Shown: one piece after another, positions 36,381 through 44,896 of the stretch
How the letters are laid out: each line of letters starts with the position of its first letter
How positions within the stretch are numbered: position 1 is the first letter of the stretch
Assembly (NCBI GenBank): GCA_002973575.1
Contig: PVEQ01000015.1
Location: forward strand, 1 to 64,000
Length of the DNA stretch: 64,000 nucleotides
DNA from: Sediminibacterium magnilacihabitans
Lineage (GTDB): Bacteria; Bacteroidota; Bacteroidia; Chitinophagales; Chitinophagaceae
Direction: 5' to 3'
The notes under the pieces: generated by a model
Told to the model about the DNA's origin: nothing
Seen by the model: the letters and a program-made list of their open reading frames with translations, nothing else
Database searches by the model: none
Program-made: the position numbers and the translations under genes

Positions 36381-38240
36381 ATGCGGCACCCGTCTACCCA
36401 TACCTCCCAAATCCTTTTATTGGTGTGCATATGCCTGTATTGTTTTACCGGCTCCCTGCTGGCACAGGAGCAAAAAAAGGATACAGCTTTTTTCCTGGCA
36501 AGTAAAAAAGGGTTGTTGGGCCGTATAGGCAAAAGTGTTTCCGTAAGCAATCCCGATATCATTGTTCCTCCTAATGGCGCTGTGCGGAACGATTCGGCTT
36601 TCAGAAAATTCCAGGGTAAGATCATCCGTAACATAGAAATTGAGAAACTGGGCTTTAGTAAATCAGTCAACGATACCACACATGTAGTGCACAATATTTT
36701 CAACGACCTTGGCGATGCATTGCATACCAGCACGCGAAAGCATGTGATACTGAACAATCTTTTCTTTTCAAAAGGTGATACACTCTATGCTCCCCTGCTG
36801 GCAGATAACGAAAGGTTCCTGCGTGAGCTTTCTTATTTACAAGACGCGCGAATCGTAGTGAAAGAAACCGATTGTTGTCCCGATTCAGTGGATGTGGTCA
36901 TCATTTGCAAAGACGTCTTCCCCATCGGCGGAAGCATGGATGCCGGCTCTATTACCAGTGTGGGCGTTCAATTGAACGATGATAATATCGTGGGCTCGGG
37001 CGACCGCTTACAGGTACAGGGCCTCTATGATATGGATCGACGCCCTAATTACGGAATGGGCGTTGAATACCTGAAACGCAATATTGCCGGCACTTTCCTA
37101 AACATGGCGCTGGGATACGAAACAGAAGCTCCGGCATTCAACAGTGGCCGCAGGGAAGAGAAAAATTTTTACGTGCGGGGCGATCTGCCATTGGTGAGTC
37201 CTTATCATGTTTGGACGGGCGGGTTTGGAGCAGCGCTTCATTATACCGACAATGCATATATTGGTGACTCACTCTACCAATCTGACTTCAAATACACTTA
37301 CCGGCAGGCCGATGTATGGGCGGGTTACAATATCGGTGCCCGGAGCAATATTCATGAGAACCTGAAGTCACGTTTGAAGCGTTTCATTGCATTAAGAGGC
37401 TTGCACCAGGATTTTGATCATATACCCGATATTTATAAAACCAGGTACAACGTTGCTTATTCCAACCAGGTAAGCGTATTGAGCTCTTTTACCATTTTTG
37501 AGCAGGATTATTATCATACCAATTTCCTCTATGGTTTCGGCCGGAACGAAGACGTTCCCGAAGGTTTCAGTCTTTCACTAACGGGCGGCTGGAGCAACCG
37601 CAATAATTTATCGAGACCATATTTTGGCTTCGATTATCAGCGAAATTATTTTTCCAACCGGAAAAACTATATCAACTACATCGTACGCGGAGGTACTTAT
37701 ATTGATGAAGGCAGCCTGGAAGACATGAGTTTTCTTACGAGTGTTGAATATTTTACCCGTTTGCGCAAGTTGGGCAACAGCCAGTGGTTCCTGCGTCATT
37801 TTATCAGCGGCAGCATTACCCAGCAGGCACGTACAAAACTGAACGGCCCCCTGTTCCTTTCCAGCATCTATGGTATTCCGCAACTAAGCAATGAAAACAT
37901 CAGGGCCTCTACCAGGGTTACTTTCAACATGGAATCTGTTTTCTATAATACCTGGCGGTTTTTCGGGTTCAACTTTGCGCCCTTTGGCTTTGCCAACGTT
38001 TCCTATCTCAAGCAAACCGGCGTGGCCAACTTCAGCAAGGGCGATATTTATACCGCTGTTGGAGCCGGCGCCCGTACCAGGAATGAGAACCTGGTATTTG
38101 GGACCATGGAACTGCGGGCATTTTACTTTCCGCGTACCACCGGCACTTTAACCCCCTGGAACATTGAATTTACTACCAACCTCATTTACAAATACAACAG
38201 CCAATTCATCAAGAAACCCGATTTTGCGATCACGAACTGA
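36381..38240 (+). CDS. POTRA/beta-barrel outer-membrane protein (Omp85-like, unrecognised subfamily)
   Basis: 619 residues from ATG 36381, which opens a signal peptide (ending GSLLAQ). An N-terminal region (about 60-180) carries POTRA-like patterns: IIRNIEIEKLGF, LFFSKGDTLYAPLLADNERFLREL and ARIVVKET. The rest is a Tyr/Asn/Gly-rich, alternating beta-strand sequence typical of an outer-membrane barrel, ending in an aromatic-containing strand. It is shorter than BamA and has one or two POTRAs, so a TamA-like or Bacteroidota-specific Omp85 relative is likely. Its substrate is unknown. The stop overlaps an in-frame ATG of the next frame, but the next gene probably starts later. Confidence 0.75.
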   Translation: MRHPSTHTSQILLLVCICLYCFTGSLLAQEQKKDTAFFLASKKGLLGRIGKSVSVSNPDIIVPPNGAVRNDSAFRKFQGKIIRNIEIEKLGFSKSVNDTTHVVHNIFNDLGDALHTSTRKHVILNNLFFSKGDTLYAPLLADNERFLRELSYLQDARIVVKETDCCPDSVDVVIICKDVFPIGGSMDAGSITSVGVQLNDDNIVGSGDRLQVQGLYDMDRRPNYGMGVEYLKRNIAGTFLNMALGYETEAPAFNSGRREEKNFYVRGDLPLVSPYHVWTGGFGAALHYTDNAYIGDSLYQSDFKYTYRQADVWAGYNIGARSNIHENLKSRLKRFIALRGLHQDFDHIPDIYKTRYNVAYSNQVSVLSSFTIFEQDYYHTNFLYGFGRNEDVPEGFSLSLTGGWSNRNNLSRPYFGFDYQRNYFSNRKNYINYIVRGGTYIDEGSLEDMSFLTSVEYFTRLRKLGNSQWFLRHFISGSITQQARTKLNGPLFLSSIYGIPQLSNENIRASTRVTFNMESVFYNTWRFFGFNFAPFGFANVSYLKQTGVANFSKGDIYTAVGAGARTRNENLVFGTMELRAFYFPRTTGTLTPWNIEFTTNLIYKYNSQFIKKPDFAITN

Positions 38241-38311
38241 TGACCGCTTATCACTATTTCCGGGTTGCCGTTTGGGTTTTTATTAAATTGTTCTTTCAAA
38301 CAAGCACCGTT

Positions 38312-38827
38312 ATGAAAAACAAATCTTTGTTGGCTATTGCCTGCTCGCTCTTGTTAACAACCACTGTAACTTTTGCGCAAAATGCCAAACCCAGTCCGGC
38401 TGCCACCACCAGCGAAACCCTGGGCAATGGAGCCACTATCACCATCAATTACAGTCAGCCTGCTTTGAAAGGAAGGACCATGGGCAAAGATGTAGAACCC
38501 ATGGAGGACAAAGTATGGCGTGCCGGTGCTAATGAAGCCACTGTATTCGAGACCAGCAAGGATATCACCATTGATGGGAAATCATTGCCTGCAGGTAAAT
38601 ATGGCTTCTTTGTATTGGTACATGGCGGAGAATGGACCCTGATCTTCAATAAGACCTGGAAACAATGGGGCGCTTTTCAATACAAAGAGGCTGATGATGC
38701 ATTGAGGGTAGCCGTAAAAGCAGGGAAAACAAAAGCTCCTGTAGAAAGGCTCACTTATACCATATCCAAATCAGGTGCCGTATCGCTGGCCTGGGGCAAT
38801 ACGGAAGCTACTTTTCACGTACGCTGA
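38312..38827 (+). CDS. DUF2911 secreted protein
   Basis: 171 residues from ATG 38312, which starts a signal peptide (ending TFAQ). The DUF2911 pattern is clear: TINYSQPALKGRTMG, VWRAGANEATVFETSKDI, LPAGKYGFFVL and WTLIFNKTWKQWGAFQY. The family is frequent in Bacteroidota, with a beta-sandwich-like prediction and no established activity. The 3' end overlaps the convergent EamA transporter gene by 20 bases. Confidence 0.88.
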   Translation: MKNKSLLAIACSLLLTTTVTFAQNAKPSPAATTSETLGNGATITINYSQPALKGRTMGKDVEPMEDKVWRAGANEATVFETSKDITIDGKSLPAGKYGFFVLVHGGEWTLIFNKTWKQWGAFQYKEADDALRVAVKAGKTKAPVERLTYTISKSGAVSLAWGNTEATFHVR

Positions 38828-39707
38828 CCTGCTTCTGCCTGATATGAGGCAAGCCGATCCTGGCCATCTGCAATACAACTGAGAGTGCAATCAACGCAAA
38901 GCCTGCATAAAAGCTGGCGTTCAGGTTTTTATTTTCATGGAACAGTATGAATGCCATGAAGATACCATATACCGGTTCCAGGTTGAGGCTGAGGTTTTGC
39001 GTGAAAGCCGATACTTTTTTCAGCGCTTGCAGCATCAGGTCCATCATCAATACGGTACAGAGCCAGCTCAGGATGAGCAATCCGATCCAATCTTTCCACC
39101 CGGGAAATATGCTCGTTACAGGAAAATAAGAGAGATAGAAGGGCATGAGCAGGGTAAGCACTACCAGTCCCCCACTCAATTCGTACAACATCATGGTTTG
39201 TGGCGGGGCGATGTGCACGTATTTTTTATTGAGTACTGTAAAAAGCGCTGCCAGTACTGCGCATGCAACACCTAAGGCAATGCCCACGCGATAGCGCGCA
39301 TCGAAGTGAAAAATGAGCCAGATACCCAGCAGGCTGATCAATCCCAACAGGGTTTCTATCCAACTGAATTTCTTGGGCGTAAACAACGGTTCGAGTAAAG
39401 CGGTGAAAAAGCCCACCGAAGCAAAACATACCAGTCCAATGGAAACATTGGAAGCCTTGATGCTTCCATAAAAAAGCACCCAGTGCAAAGCGATCAATGC
39501 ACCGATACCAAACATCCACCACACTTGTACCGGCGTTACATGATGGAGTTTTTTCTTCCATTGCAGCAAAGCGAATAAGCTGACCACCGTGATCATGAGC
39601 CGGTACCATACCAGCAACCCTTCATTCAAACTGATTAAAATACCCAGGATACCGGTGAAACCGGCCAGGAAAACCGAAATGTGTAACTTGATCAACGCCT
39701 CTTTCAT
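38808..39707 (-). CDS. EamA/RhaT-family DMT transporter
   Basis: 299 residues with ten predicted hydrophobic helices arranged as two five-helix EamA repeats. The second repeat begins about residue 150 (GVACAVLAALFTVLNKKYV). Glu in the loop NLEPVYGIFMAF, a common EamA signature, is present near the ninth helix. Such proteins export or import small metabolites (amino acids, nucleotide sugars, drugs); the substrate is unknown. Confidence 0.88.
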   Translation of the reverse strand: MKEALIKLHISVFLAGFTGILGILISLNEGLLVWYRLMITVVSLFALLQWKKKLHHVTPVQVWWMFGIGALIALHWVLFYGSIKASNVSIGLVCFASVGFFTALLEPLFTPKKFSWIETLLGLISLLGIWLIFHFDARYRVGIALGVACAVLAALFTVLNKKYVHIAPPQTMMLYELSGGLVVLTLLMPFYLSYFPVTSIFPGWKDWIGLLILSWLCTVLMMDLMLQALKKVSAFTQNLSLNLEPVYGIFMAFILFHENKNLNASFYAGFALIALSVVLQMARIGLPHIRQKQVSVREK

Positions 39708-39721
39708 CGGCGCAAAAATAA

Positions 39722-40480
39722 TCAGAAAACGGTAGGCGTTACATTTTTTACCCGTTTGCGGTAATTGGTGAATAAGCTATGCCATTGCACCCTCAACACA
39801 CCTATTACGCCTTCCTTGATGATGCCTTTGCTCATTTTGCTGACGCCTACTTTGCGATCGACAAAAGTGATGGGTATTTCTTTGATCTTGAAGCCGAGTT
39901 TCCAGGTGGCGAATTTCATTTCTATCTGGAAAGCATAACCCACGAACATGATCTCATCGAGGTTGATGGTTTCCAATACGGTATTGCGATAGCAGACAAA
40001 ACCCGCCGTGGGATCATTAACGGGCATCCAGGTAATGAGTTTGGTATAAAGGGCGCCACCTTTGGAATATAATTTCCTGTCGAGCGGCCAGTTCTCTGTT
40101 TTTCCTCCAGGCACGTAACGACTGCCTACCGCGAGGTCGGCTCCGCCTGTTTTGCAGGCTTCGTATAAACGTTCCAGGTCATTGGGGTTATGGGAAAAAT
40201 CGGCATCCATTTCAAAAATGAACTGGTACCCGCGTTCCAGGCTCCATTTGAAACCGTGGATATAGGCAGTTCCCAATCCCAGTTTTCCCTTCCTTTCTTC
40301 CATGAACAACTGATCGGGATATCGTTGCATAAGTGCGCGTACAATATCCGCCGTACCATCCGGTGAACCATCGTCGATCACCAGTACATGGTAACCCTGG
40401 TTAAGATCGAATACCGCCGAAATGATGGCTTCGATGTTATCCTTTTCATTGTACGTAGGTATGATAACGAGTTTTTCCAA
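39722..40480 (-). CDS. Polyprenol-phosphate mannosyltransferase (GT2)
   Basis: 252 residues. A GT-A fold family 2 glycosyltransferase: VIIPTYNEKDNI, VIDDGSPDGTA, the metal-binding FEMDADFSHNP, and the dolichyl-phosphate-mannose-synthase-like tail GYAFQIEM... PITFVDR... GVSKMSKG. It should transfer mannose (or another sugar) from a nucleotide sugar to a polyprenyl phosphate for periplasmic glycosylation, with manA (17.4 kb) in the precursor pathway. The start is TTG at 40480; an ATG would remove the first GT2 motif. No C-terminal membrane helices, so it is the short soluble type. Confidence 0.88.
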   Translation of the reverse strand: MEKLVIIPTYNEKDNIEAIISAVFDLNQGYHVLVIDDGSPDGTADIVRALMQRYPDQLFMEERKGKLGLGTAYIHGFKWSLERGYQFIFEMDADFSHNPNDLERLYEACKTGGADLAVGSRYVPGGKTENWPLDRKLYSKGGALYTKLITWMPVNDPTAGFVCYRNTVLETINLDEIMFVGYAFQIEMKFATWKLGFKIKEIPITFVDRKVGVSKMSKGIIKEGVIGVLRVQWHSLFTNYRKRVKNVTPTVF

Positions 40481-40588
40481 ACAGCCAAGTAAATTGAGTC
40501 GCTAAGGTACAATTCAGAAGCGTTTCAACATGCTGCCGGCAAAAAAATTACGGTAAATACTCAATGTGTAACGGTCAGTAAATAATGC

Positions 40589-41359
40589 CTAACCTTTTTT
40601 TAACAAGGTCCGGTTCAGTATCTCGGTGAGTTTCTGCTTGGTATTCATGGCAAAATCTCCTTTCATCATCCAATCGTAATACTGGGGCTCTTCTTTGAGC
40701 ACTTGTGCCACCGGCTTGCCTTTGTGTTTGCCAAAGTTGAACACTTCAATCCCTTTTTCTTTCACAAAGCGGCGGGCAAAATCCACAATATCATCTTCCC
40801 CGGTGAACTTCACAATACTTTCTACTGTGTTACCGATCTGCGGATAGCGCTCTATCTGCGCTTCCAGTACTTCCCAGGTAGCTGTAGCATCTGCTTCTGC
40901 GCTATGCGCATCATCCAGTGTTTTCTGACAATAGAACTTATACGCCGCGCTCAAGGTCCGTTGCTCCATCATGTGAAACACTTTCTGTACATCCACCATC
41001 TTTTTTCCTTCCACAGAAAAAGCGATCCCTATGCGCAGGAATTCTTCAATGAGCATGGGTATATCGAACCGGTTGCTGTTGTATCCGCCCATATCGCAAT
41101 TGTCTATGAATTGTTTGACTTCGTTTGCCACCTGTTTGAAACTGGGAGCATCCTTCACCATATCATCGGTGATGCCATGTATGGCACTGGCGCTGGCAGG
41201 GATGGGCATCAACGGGTTGATCAGCTTGCGCTTTACCTGCCTCGAACCATCCGGCATTACTTTTACGATCGCTAATTCAACAATGCGATCAACACTGATA
41301 TTGACGCCGGTGGTTTCCAGGTCGATGAAAGCAATGGGTCTGCTTAGTTGGAGTTTCAT
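40589..41359 (-). CDS. DnaQ-like 3'-5' exonuclease with C-terminal accessory domain
   Basis: 256 residues from the ATG at 41359 (MKLQLSRP). The DEDDh exonuclease core has IDLETTGVNISVDRI, GYNSNRFDIPML and HSAEADATATWE. Residues about 195-256 form a small extra domain (VFNFGKHKGKPVAQVLKEEPQYYDWMM), which resembles the exodeoxyribonuclease X-like C-terminal module. It is probably a DNA proof-reading or repair exonuclease, distinct from the GIY-YIG fusion at 25.6 kb. It follows mpl on the same strand after a 15-base gap. Confidence 0.88.
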   Translation of the reverse strand: MKLQLSRPIAFIDLETTGVNISVDRIVELAIVKVMPDGSRQVKRKLINPLMPIPASASAIHGITDDMVKDAPSFKQVANEVKQFIDNCDMGGYNSNRFDIPMLIEEFLRIGIAFSVEGKKMVDVQKVFHMMEQRTLSAAYKFYCQKTLDDAHSAEADATATWEVLEAQIERYPQIGNTVESIVKFTGEDDIVDFARRFVKEKGIEVFNFGKHKGKPVAQVLKEEPQYYDWMMKGDFAMNTKQKLTEILNRTLLKKG

Positions 41360-41374
41360 GGGTAGCAAGGGTAA

Positions 41375-42733
41375 TTATTCTGTGATTTGTTTTGCGAATG
41401 TAAGCATATCCAGGCCATCATAATTGCCACTGCTCATGAAAAGCAGCGTAGCATCCTGGTAAGCCTGTTCTTTCAACCATTGCTCCAGTGCAGCACGGTC
41501 GTTCAGCACCAGCAGACCTGGTTTGGCAAAACCTTGCTGTACTTTGTCGACAGGCAGATCGGGCATGCGTTTGAGTGCAAGGGCATGCTTGGAATAAAAT
41601 ACAACGGCCTGGTCGGCCTTATCCATTGCACCCTGGTATTCCTGCATGAATTTTTCATTCAGGCTGCTGAATGTATGCAGCTCCAGTACGGCCAGTAGTT
41701 TCCGGTTGGGATATTGTTGCTTCACGGCTTCAATAGTTGCCTTCACCTTACTCGGTGCGTGTGCAAAATCACGGTATACACGGGTATGTTCATTCGAAGT
41801 AACGAGTTCCAGTCTTTTGGCGGCGCCTGTAAAACTACCGATGGCCTGTACAAAATCCGGCGCTGCAATACCCATTTCTTTACACGCATAATAAGCAGCA
41901 TGCAGGTTCATGAGGTTATGGTTGCCAAATACCTGCAGAAGACCGCTGCTGTTTTCAATCGTAACCTTCGTTTGTCCATCGCTGATCGTATGTACCGGTA
42001 CACCATAAGGCTGGTAGCGTATGTCGCTGCGTTGGTGATCGTTCACCAACTGACGCAATACCGGATCTGTTTCGTTGTAAATGAGCAGGCCGCCTTTTTC
42101 TATTTTTTGAATGAAGAGCACAAATTGCTCCAGGTAAAAATCGAAAGTGGGAAACACATTGATGTGATCCCAGGCGATGCCGGTAATAATGGCTACATGC
42201 GGATAGAGAAAATGGAACTTCGGTCTTTTTTCTATGACGCTGGCAGGATATTCATCCCCTTCACATACAATGACCGGCGCATGCGTAATGTTAACCGATT
42301 GGGCAAAGCCTTCTACCCTTGCTCCTACCAGGTAATCAAAATCGCAGTGCAGTTGCCTGAGCACATGCATGATCATACTGGTAGTGGTAGTCTTGCCATG
42401 ACTGCCTCCTACCACGATCCTTTTTTTATCCCGGCTCTCATGGAAAATATATTCAGGAAAAGAATATATTTTTAGTCCAAGCTCCATCGCTCGCAGTAGT
42501 TCGGGGTTATCGGCTTTGGCATGCATTCCCAGGATCACCGCATCTATATCCTTGGTAATCAGACCGGGGTGCCAGCCCATTTGCGCCGGCAACAGTTCTT
42601 CTGCAGCCAGGTTGGAACTGGCCGGTTCAAATACCTCGTCGTCGGACCCAGACACTTCATAACCCTTGTGTTTCAGGGCAATGGCCAGTTGGTGCATCAC
42701 ACTGCCACCTATTGCGATAAAATGTACCTTCAT
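41375..42733 (-). CDS. mpl: UDP-N-acetylmuramate:L-Ala-gamma-D-Glu-mDAP ligase
   Basis: 452 residues of the Mur ligase family, with the N-terminal Rossmann motif HFIAIGGSVMHQLAIALK, ATP P-loop VVGGSHGKTTTTSM, central motifs around HINVFPTFDFY, and a C-terminal domain from about 315 (YRDFAHAPSKVKATI). The ADHxMIAPSKV-like segment and overall length fit Mpl rather than MurC. It reattaches recycled murein tripeptide to UDP-MurNAc. With the dipeptide epimerase (10.5 kb) and NamZ (55.3 kb) it makes a coherent peptidoglycan-recycling set in the window. Confidence 0.9.
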   Translation of the reverse strand: MKVHFIAIGGSVMHQLAIALKHKGYEVSGSDDEVFEPASSNLAAEELLPAQMGWHPGLITKDIDAVILGMHAKADNPELLRAMELGLKIYSFPEYIFHESRDKKRIVVGGSHGKTTTTSMIMHVLRQLHCDFDYLVGARVEGFAQSVNITHAPVIVCEGDEYPASVIEKRPKFHFLYPHVAIITGIAWDHINVFPTFDFYLEQFVLFIQKIEKGGLLIYNETDPVLRQLVNDHQRSDIRYQPYGVPVHTISDGQTKVTIENSSGLLQVFGNHNLMNLHAAYYACKEMGIAAPDFVQAIGSFTGAAKRLELVTSNEHTRVYRDFAHAPSKVKATIEAVKQQYPNRKLLAVLELHTFSSLNEKFMQEYQGAMDKADQAVVFYSKHALALKRMPDLPVDKVQQGFAKPGLLVLNDRAALEQWLKEQAYQDATLLFMSSGNYDGLDMLTFAKQITE

Positions 42734-42750
42734 CGGATGCTTATTATTGT

Positions 42751-42758
42751 TATCTTTG
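42751..42758 (+). promoter_or_regulatory. -7 promoter element upstream of the small lipoprotein/ytxJ pair
   Basis: TATCTTTG matches TAnnTTTG and lies 46 bases before the small lipoprotein ATG at 42804. Confidence 0.5.
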
Positions 42759-42803
42759 GAGCAGCCGCAAATTAAGGGCTAAATATTTTATATACCTATC
42801 TGT

Positions 42804-42923
42804 ATGAAAAAGATTCTCACTTTATCTCTTTTGGTTATACTGGGAATGAGTCTCCTTTCGTCTTGTAGTTCGTCCAGGGGCCGGGGCTGCCCTACTACCA
42901 ATCCCCGTTATTTCAGAATGTAA
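42804..42923 (+). CDS. 39-residue lipoprotein
   Basis: A 39-codon frame from ATG 42804 to TAA 42923. It is almost all signal: MKKILTLSLLVILGM, lipobox LSSC (Cys 21), then an 18-residue mature peptide SSSRGRGCPTTNPRYFRM. The GCPTTNPRYF tail looks conserved from memory of similar tiny Chitinophagaceae lipoproteins, though I cannot verify that here. The ytxJ-like gene's earliest ATG follows directly on its stop, so the two are likely one transcript. Confidence 0.6.
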   Translation: MKKILTLSLLVILGMSLLSSCSSSRGRGCPTTNPRYFRM

Positions 42924-42938
42924 ATGGTGCATCGTAGC

Positions 42939-43271
42939 ATGAATTGGATTCCCCTTACTTCGCCGGAGCAACTGGCCGCTATTCAACAAACGTCATTTTC
43001 CAGGCCACAGGTTATTTTCAAACACAGTACCCGCTGCAGTATTAGCTCTACCGTACTCAGCCGGCTCGAGCGTGCCGCAGCGCCGGAAGCCATTGATTTT
43101 TATTTTCTCGACCTGCTGAACTACCGGTCTTTGTCTGCACAGGTGGCCGAACAATTCCGGGTACACCACGAATCGCCGCAGGTATTGATCATCCGAAATG
43201 GCAAATGCATTTACGATGAGAGCCATACAGCCATTACCCCCGAAGAAATAGCCGAGCAGGCCGCCGCCTGA
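42939..43271 (+). CDS. ytxJ: YtxJ/BrxC-like bacillithiol-system redox protein
   Basis: 110 residues from ATG 42939 (MNWIPLTS), the usual family start; an in-frame ATG at 42924 would add five residues. Thioredoxin-like fold with KHSTRCSISSTVLSRLER, where the single Cys in CSIS is the expected redox residue, and ESPQVLIIRNGKCIYDESH near the C-terminus. In Firmicutes the homologue removes bacillithiol from proteins. Whether this organism makes bacillithiol cannot be told from the window. Confidence 0.85.
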   Translation: MNWIPLTSPEQLAAIQQTSFSRPQVIFKHSTRCSISSTVLSRLERAAAPEAIDFYFLDLLNYRSLSAQVAEQFRVHHESPQVLIIRNGKCIYDESHTAITPEEIAEQAAA

Positions 43272-43288
43272 TCCTTTTCACTGCCTTT

Positions 43289-43296
43289 TATTTTTG
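43289..43296 (+). promoter_or_regulatory. -7 promoter element of the SDR gene
   Basis: TATTTTTG matches TAnnTTTG, 23 bases before the ATG at 43320. Confidence 0.45.
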
Positions 43297-43319
43297 TAAA
43301 TTGCCTTAAAACAGGCAAT

Positions 43320-43958
43320 ATGATCATACCTGTATTCGGCGCTACCGGACAAGTAGGCAAAAGAGTTGTTCAATCTGCATTGAATAAAGGATACCAGGTA
43401 CGTGCATTCGGACGTAACGTGGAATACCTCTTCGATAAAGAAAATGCCAACCACCAACTGGAAGTCATCAAAGGTTATGTGTTCGATGAAGCAGAAGTAT
43501 TAGATGCCGTAACAGGCGCCGATGCAGTGATCTCTGTATTGGGCGGCTCCATCGACGGGACGGATAAGACCAGGAGCCTCGGCATCAAAAATATCATCAC
43601 CCAAATGCAAAAGGCGGGCGTAAAACGGATCGTGGCGCTTGGCGGAATGGGTGTGTTGAATGATGCGTCCGGGCATTTCATCATTGAAGCGGAAGATTAT
43701 CCCGAAGAGTACAAAGCAGTAGGACTGGAACACCTGCATGCTTACCAATACCTTCAACAGTCTCCACTCGAGTGGACCTTCGTTTGTTCTCCCGATATTC
43801 TCGACCAGGACCATACCGGCAGGTATGTTACCAATGCCGATTATCCTCCCAGTCCCAATCATTTTCAGGTAGCAGCAGGAGATATTGCCGATTTCATGGT
43901 GAATGAAGTAACAGCCGATCATTACCTGCGGCATAGGGTTGGCATCAGCAGGTTGTAA
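43320..43958 (+). CDS. NAD(P)-binding atypical SDR-family protein
   Basis: 212 residues. It starts with a Rossmann nucleotide-binding motif IPVFGATGQVGKRVVQ (GxxGxxG type), followed by VRAFGRN, ADAVISVLG and GVKRIVALGGMGVLN. This is the NmrA/BVR-B-like atypical SDR group, which lack the classical YxxxK and often serve as redox sensors or flavin reductases. The function is not determinable. It is transcribed in the same direction as its TauE neighbour. Confidence 0.83.
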   Translation: MIIPVFGATGQVGKRVVQSALNKGYQVRAFGRNVEYLFDKENANHQLEVIKGYVFDEAEVLDAVTGADAVISVLGGSIDGTDKTRSLGIKNIITQMQKAGVKRIVALGGMGVLNDASGHFIIEAEDYPEEYKAVGLEHLHAYQYLQQSPLEWTFVCSPDILDQDHTGRYVTNADYPPSPNHFQVAAGDIADFMVNEVTADHYLRHRVGISRL

Positions 43959-44009
43959 AAAAATAATGTGGTTACGGTATTATTCTCCATCTTTGCTTCA
44001 AGAAACAGC

Positions 44010-44807
44010 ATGGAGATTGCCGGATATTTTACAGCTCTTCTCACAGGAATCTCGCTGGGCCTGATCGGTGGCGGAGGTTCGATCCTGACGATCCCTGTTT
44101 TAGTCTACCTTTTTCATATAGAACCTGTTTTAGCTACGGGTTATTCTCTTTTTATCGTGGGAGGCAGTAGCCTGGCCGGCGCTTATCTCAATTACCGCAA
44201 GCAGCTGGTTAACCTGAAAGCAGCTTTTTATTTCGGATTGTCTTCTATTATTACGGTAGTGATCATGCGGAAGTTTGTGGTGCCTGCTATTCCAACGCAA
44301 TTGTTTTCCATAGGCAGTTTTGTGATGACCAAGTCCATCGCCGTTATGCTGCTGTTTGCAGTGGTGATGTTTGTTGCTGCGCTGAACATGATCCGTAAAG
44401 AGACAGATTGTACTGTGGAAGGAAATGACCGGCAACTGCATTTGAGCAAGGCATTGTTACGAGGTATTGAAACCGGCATACTCACCGGCTTACTGGGAGC
44501 CGGTGGCGGGTTCATTATCATACCCGTTTTATTATTCTCTTTTCATCTTGAAATGAAAGAAGCGGTGGGCACTTCCCTGCTCATCATTGCCATGAATTCT
44601 TTGTTCGGTTTCCTGGGCGATCTGGCCCATCATCAATTTGACTGGACCTTATTGCTGGCGATCACCGCCACTTCCATTGCAGGTACTTTTATTGGCGATC
44701 ACTTCAAAACGAAATTACAGGGCAATGAATTGAAAAAGGGATTCGGGTGGTTTGTATTGGTGATGGGTATCTGTATTGTTGTGAAGGAGCTTCTGTCTAA
44801 TGTTTGA
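44010..44807 (+). CDS. TauE/SafE-family sulfite/anion exporter-like membrane protein
   Basis: 265 residues from ATG 44010, chosen because an earlier in-frame GTG would add 14 residues of non-membrane sequence. Two repeats of the TauE motif are visible: GISLGLIGGGGSILTIPVL near the N-terminus and GILTGLLGAGGGFIIIPVL in the second half, with about eight hydrophobic helices. The family exports sulfite, sulfoacetate or related anions; the substrate is unknown. The transcript probably ends in the palindromic repeat immediately downstream. Confidence 0.87.
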   Translation: MEIAGYFTALLTGISLGLIGGGGSILTIPVLVYLFHIEPVLATGYSLFIVGGSSLAGAYLNYRKQLVNLKAAFYFGLSSIITVVIMRKFVVPAIPTQLFSIGSFVMTKSIAVMLLFAVVMFVAALNMIRKETDCTVEGNDRQLHLSKALLRGIETGILTGLLGAGGGFIIIPVLLFSFHLEMKEAVGTSLLIIAMNSLFGFLGDLAHHQFDWTLLLAITATSIAGTFIGDHFKTKLQGNELKKGFGWFVLVMGICIVVKELLSNV

Positions 44808-44891
44808 TCGTCATCCCGAGCGTAGCCGAGGGATCTGACCGAGTGTTTAAGCAGGTCCTTCAACTCGCTTCGCTCGCTCAGGATGACGATC
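44806..44891. repeat. Dispersed-type palindromic repeat, also a likely terminator
   Basis: GATCGTCATCCCGAGCG (44806-44822) and CGCTCAGGATGACGATC (44875-44891) are near-perfect inverse copies (16 of 17), with further internal CGCTTCGCTCG stutter, and are followed by a seven-T run. The CATCC-GAGCG...CGCTC-GGATG pattern is a type of intergenic repeat scattered in many Bacteroidota genomes (from memory). It lies between convergent genes. Confidence 0.75.
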
Positions 44892-44896
44892 TTTTT

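Noticed and set aside
41714..42475. 253-codon plus-strand open frame inside mpl
   Set aside because: Antisense to the Mur ligase gene; its length is due to codon bias of mpl, and no domain is visible.
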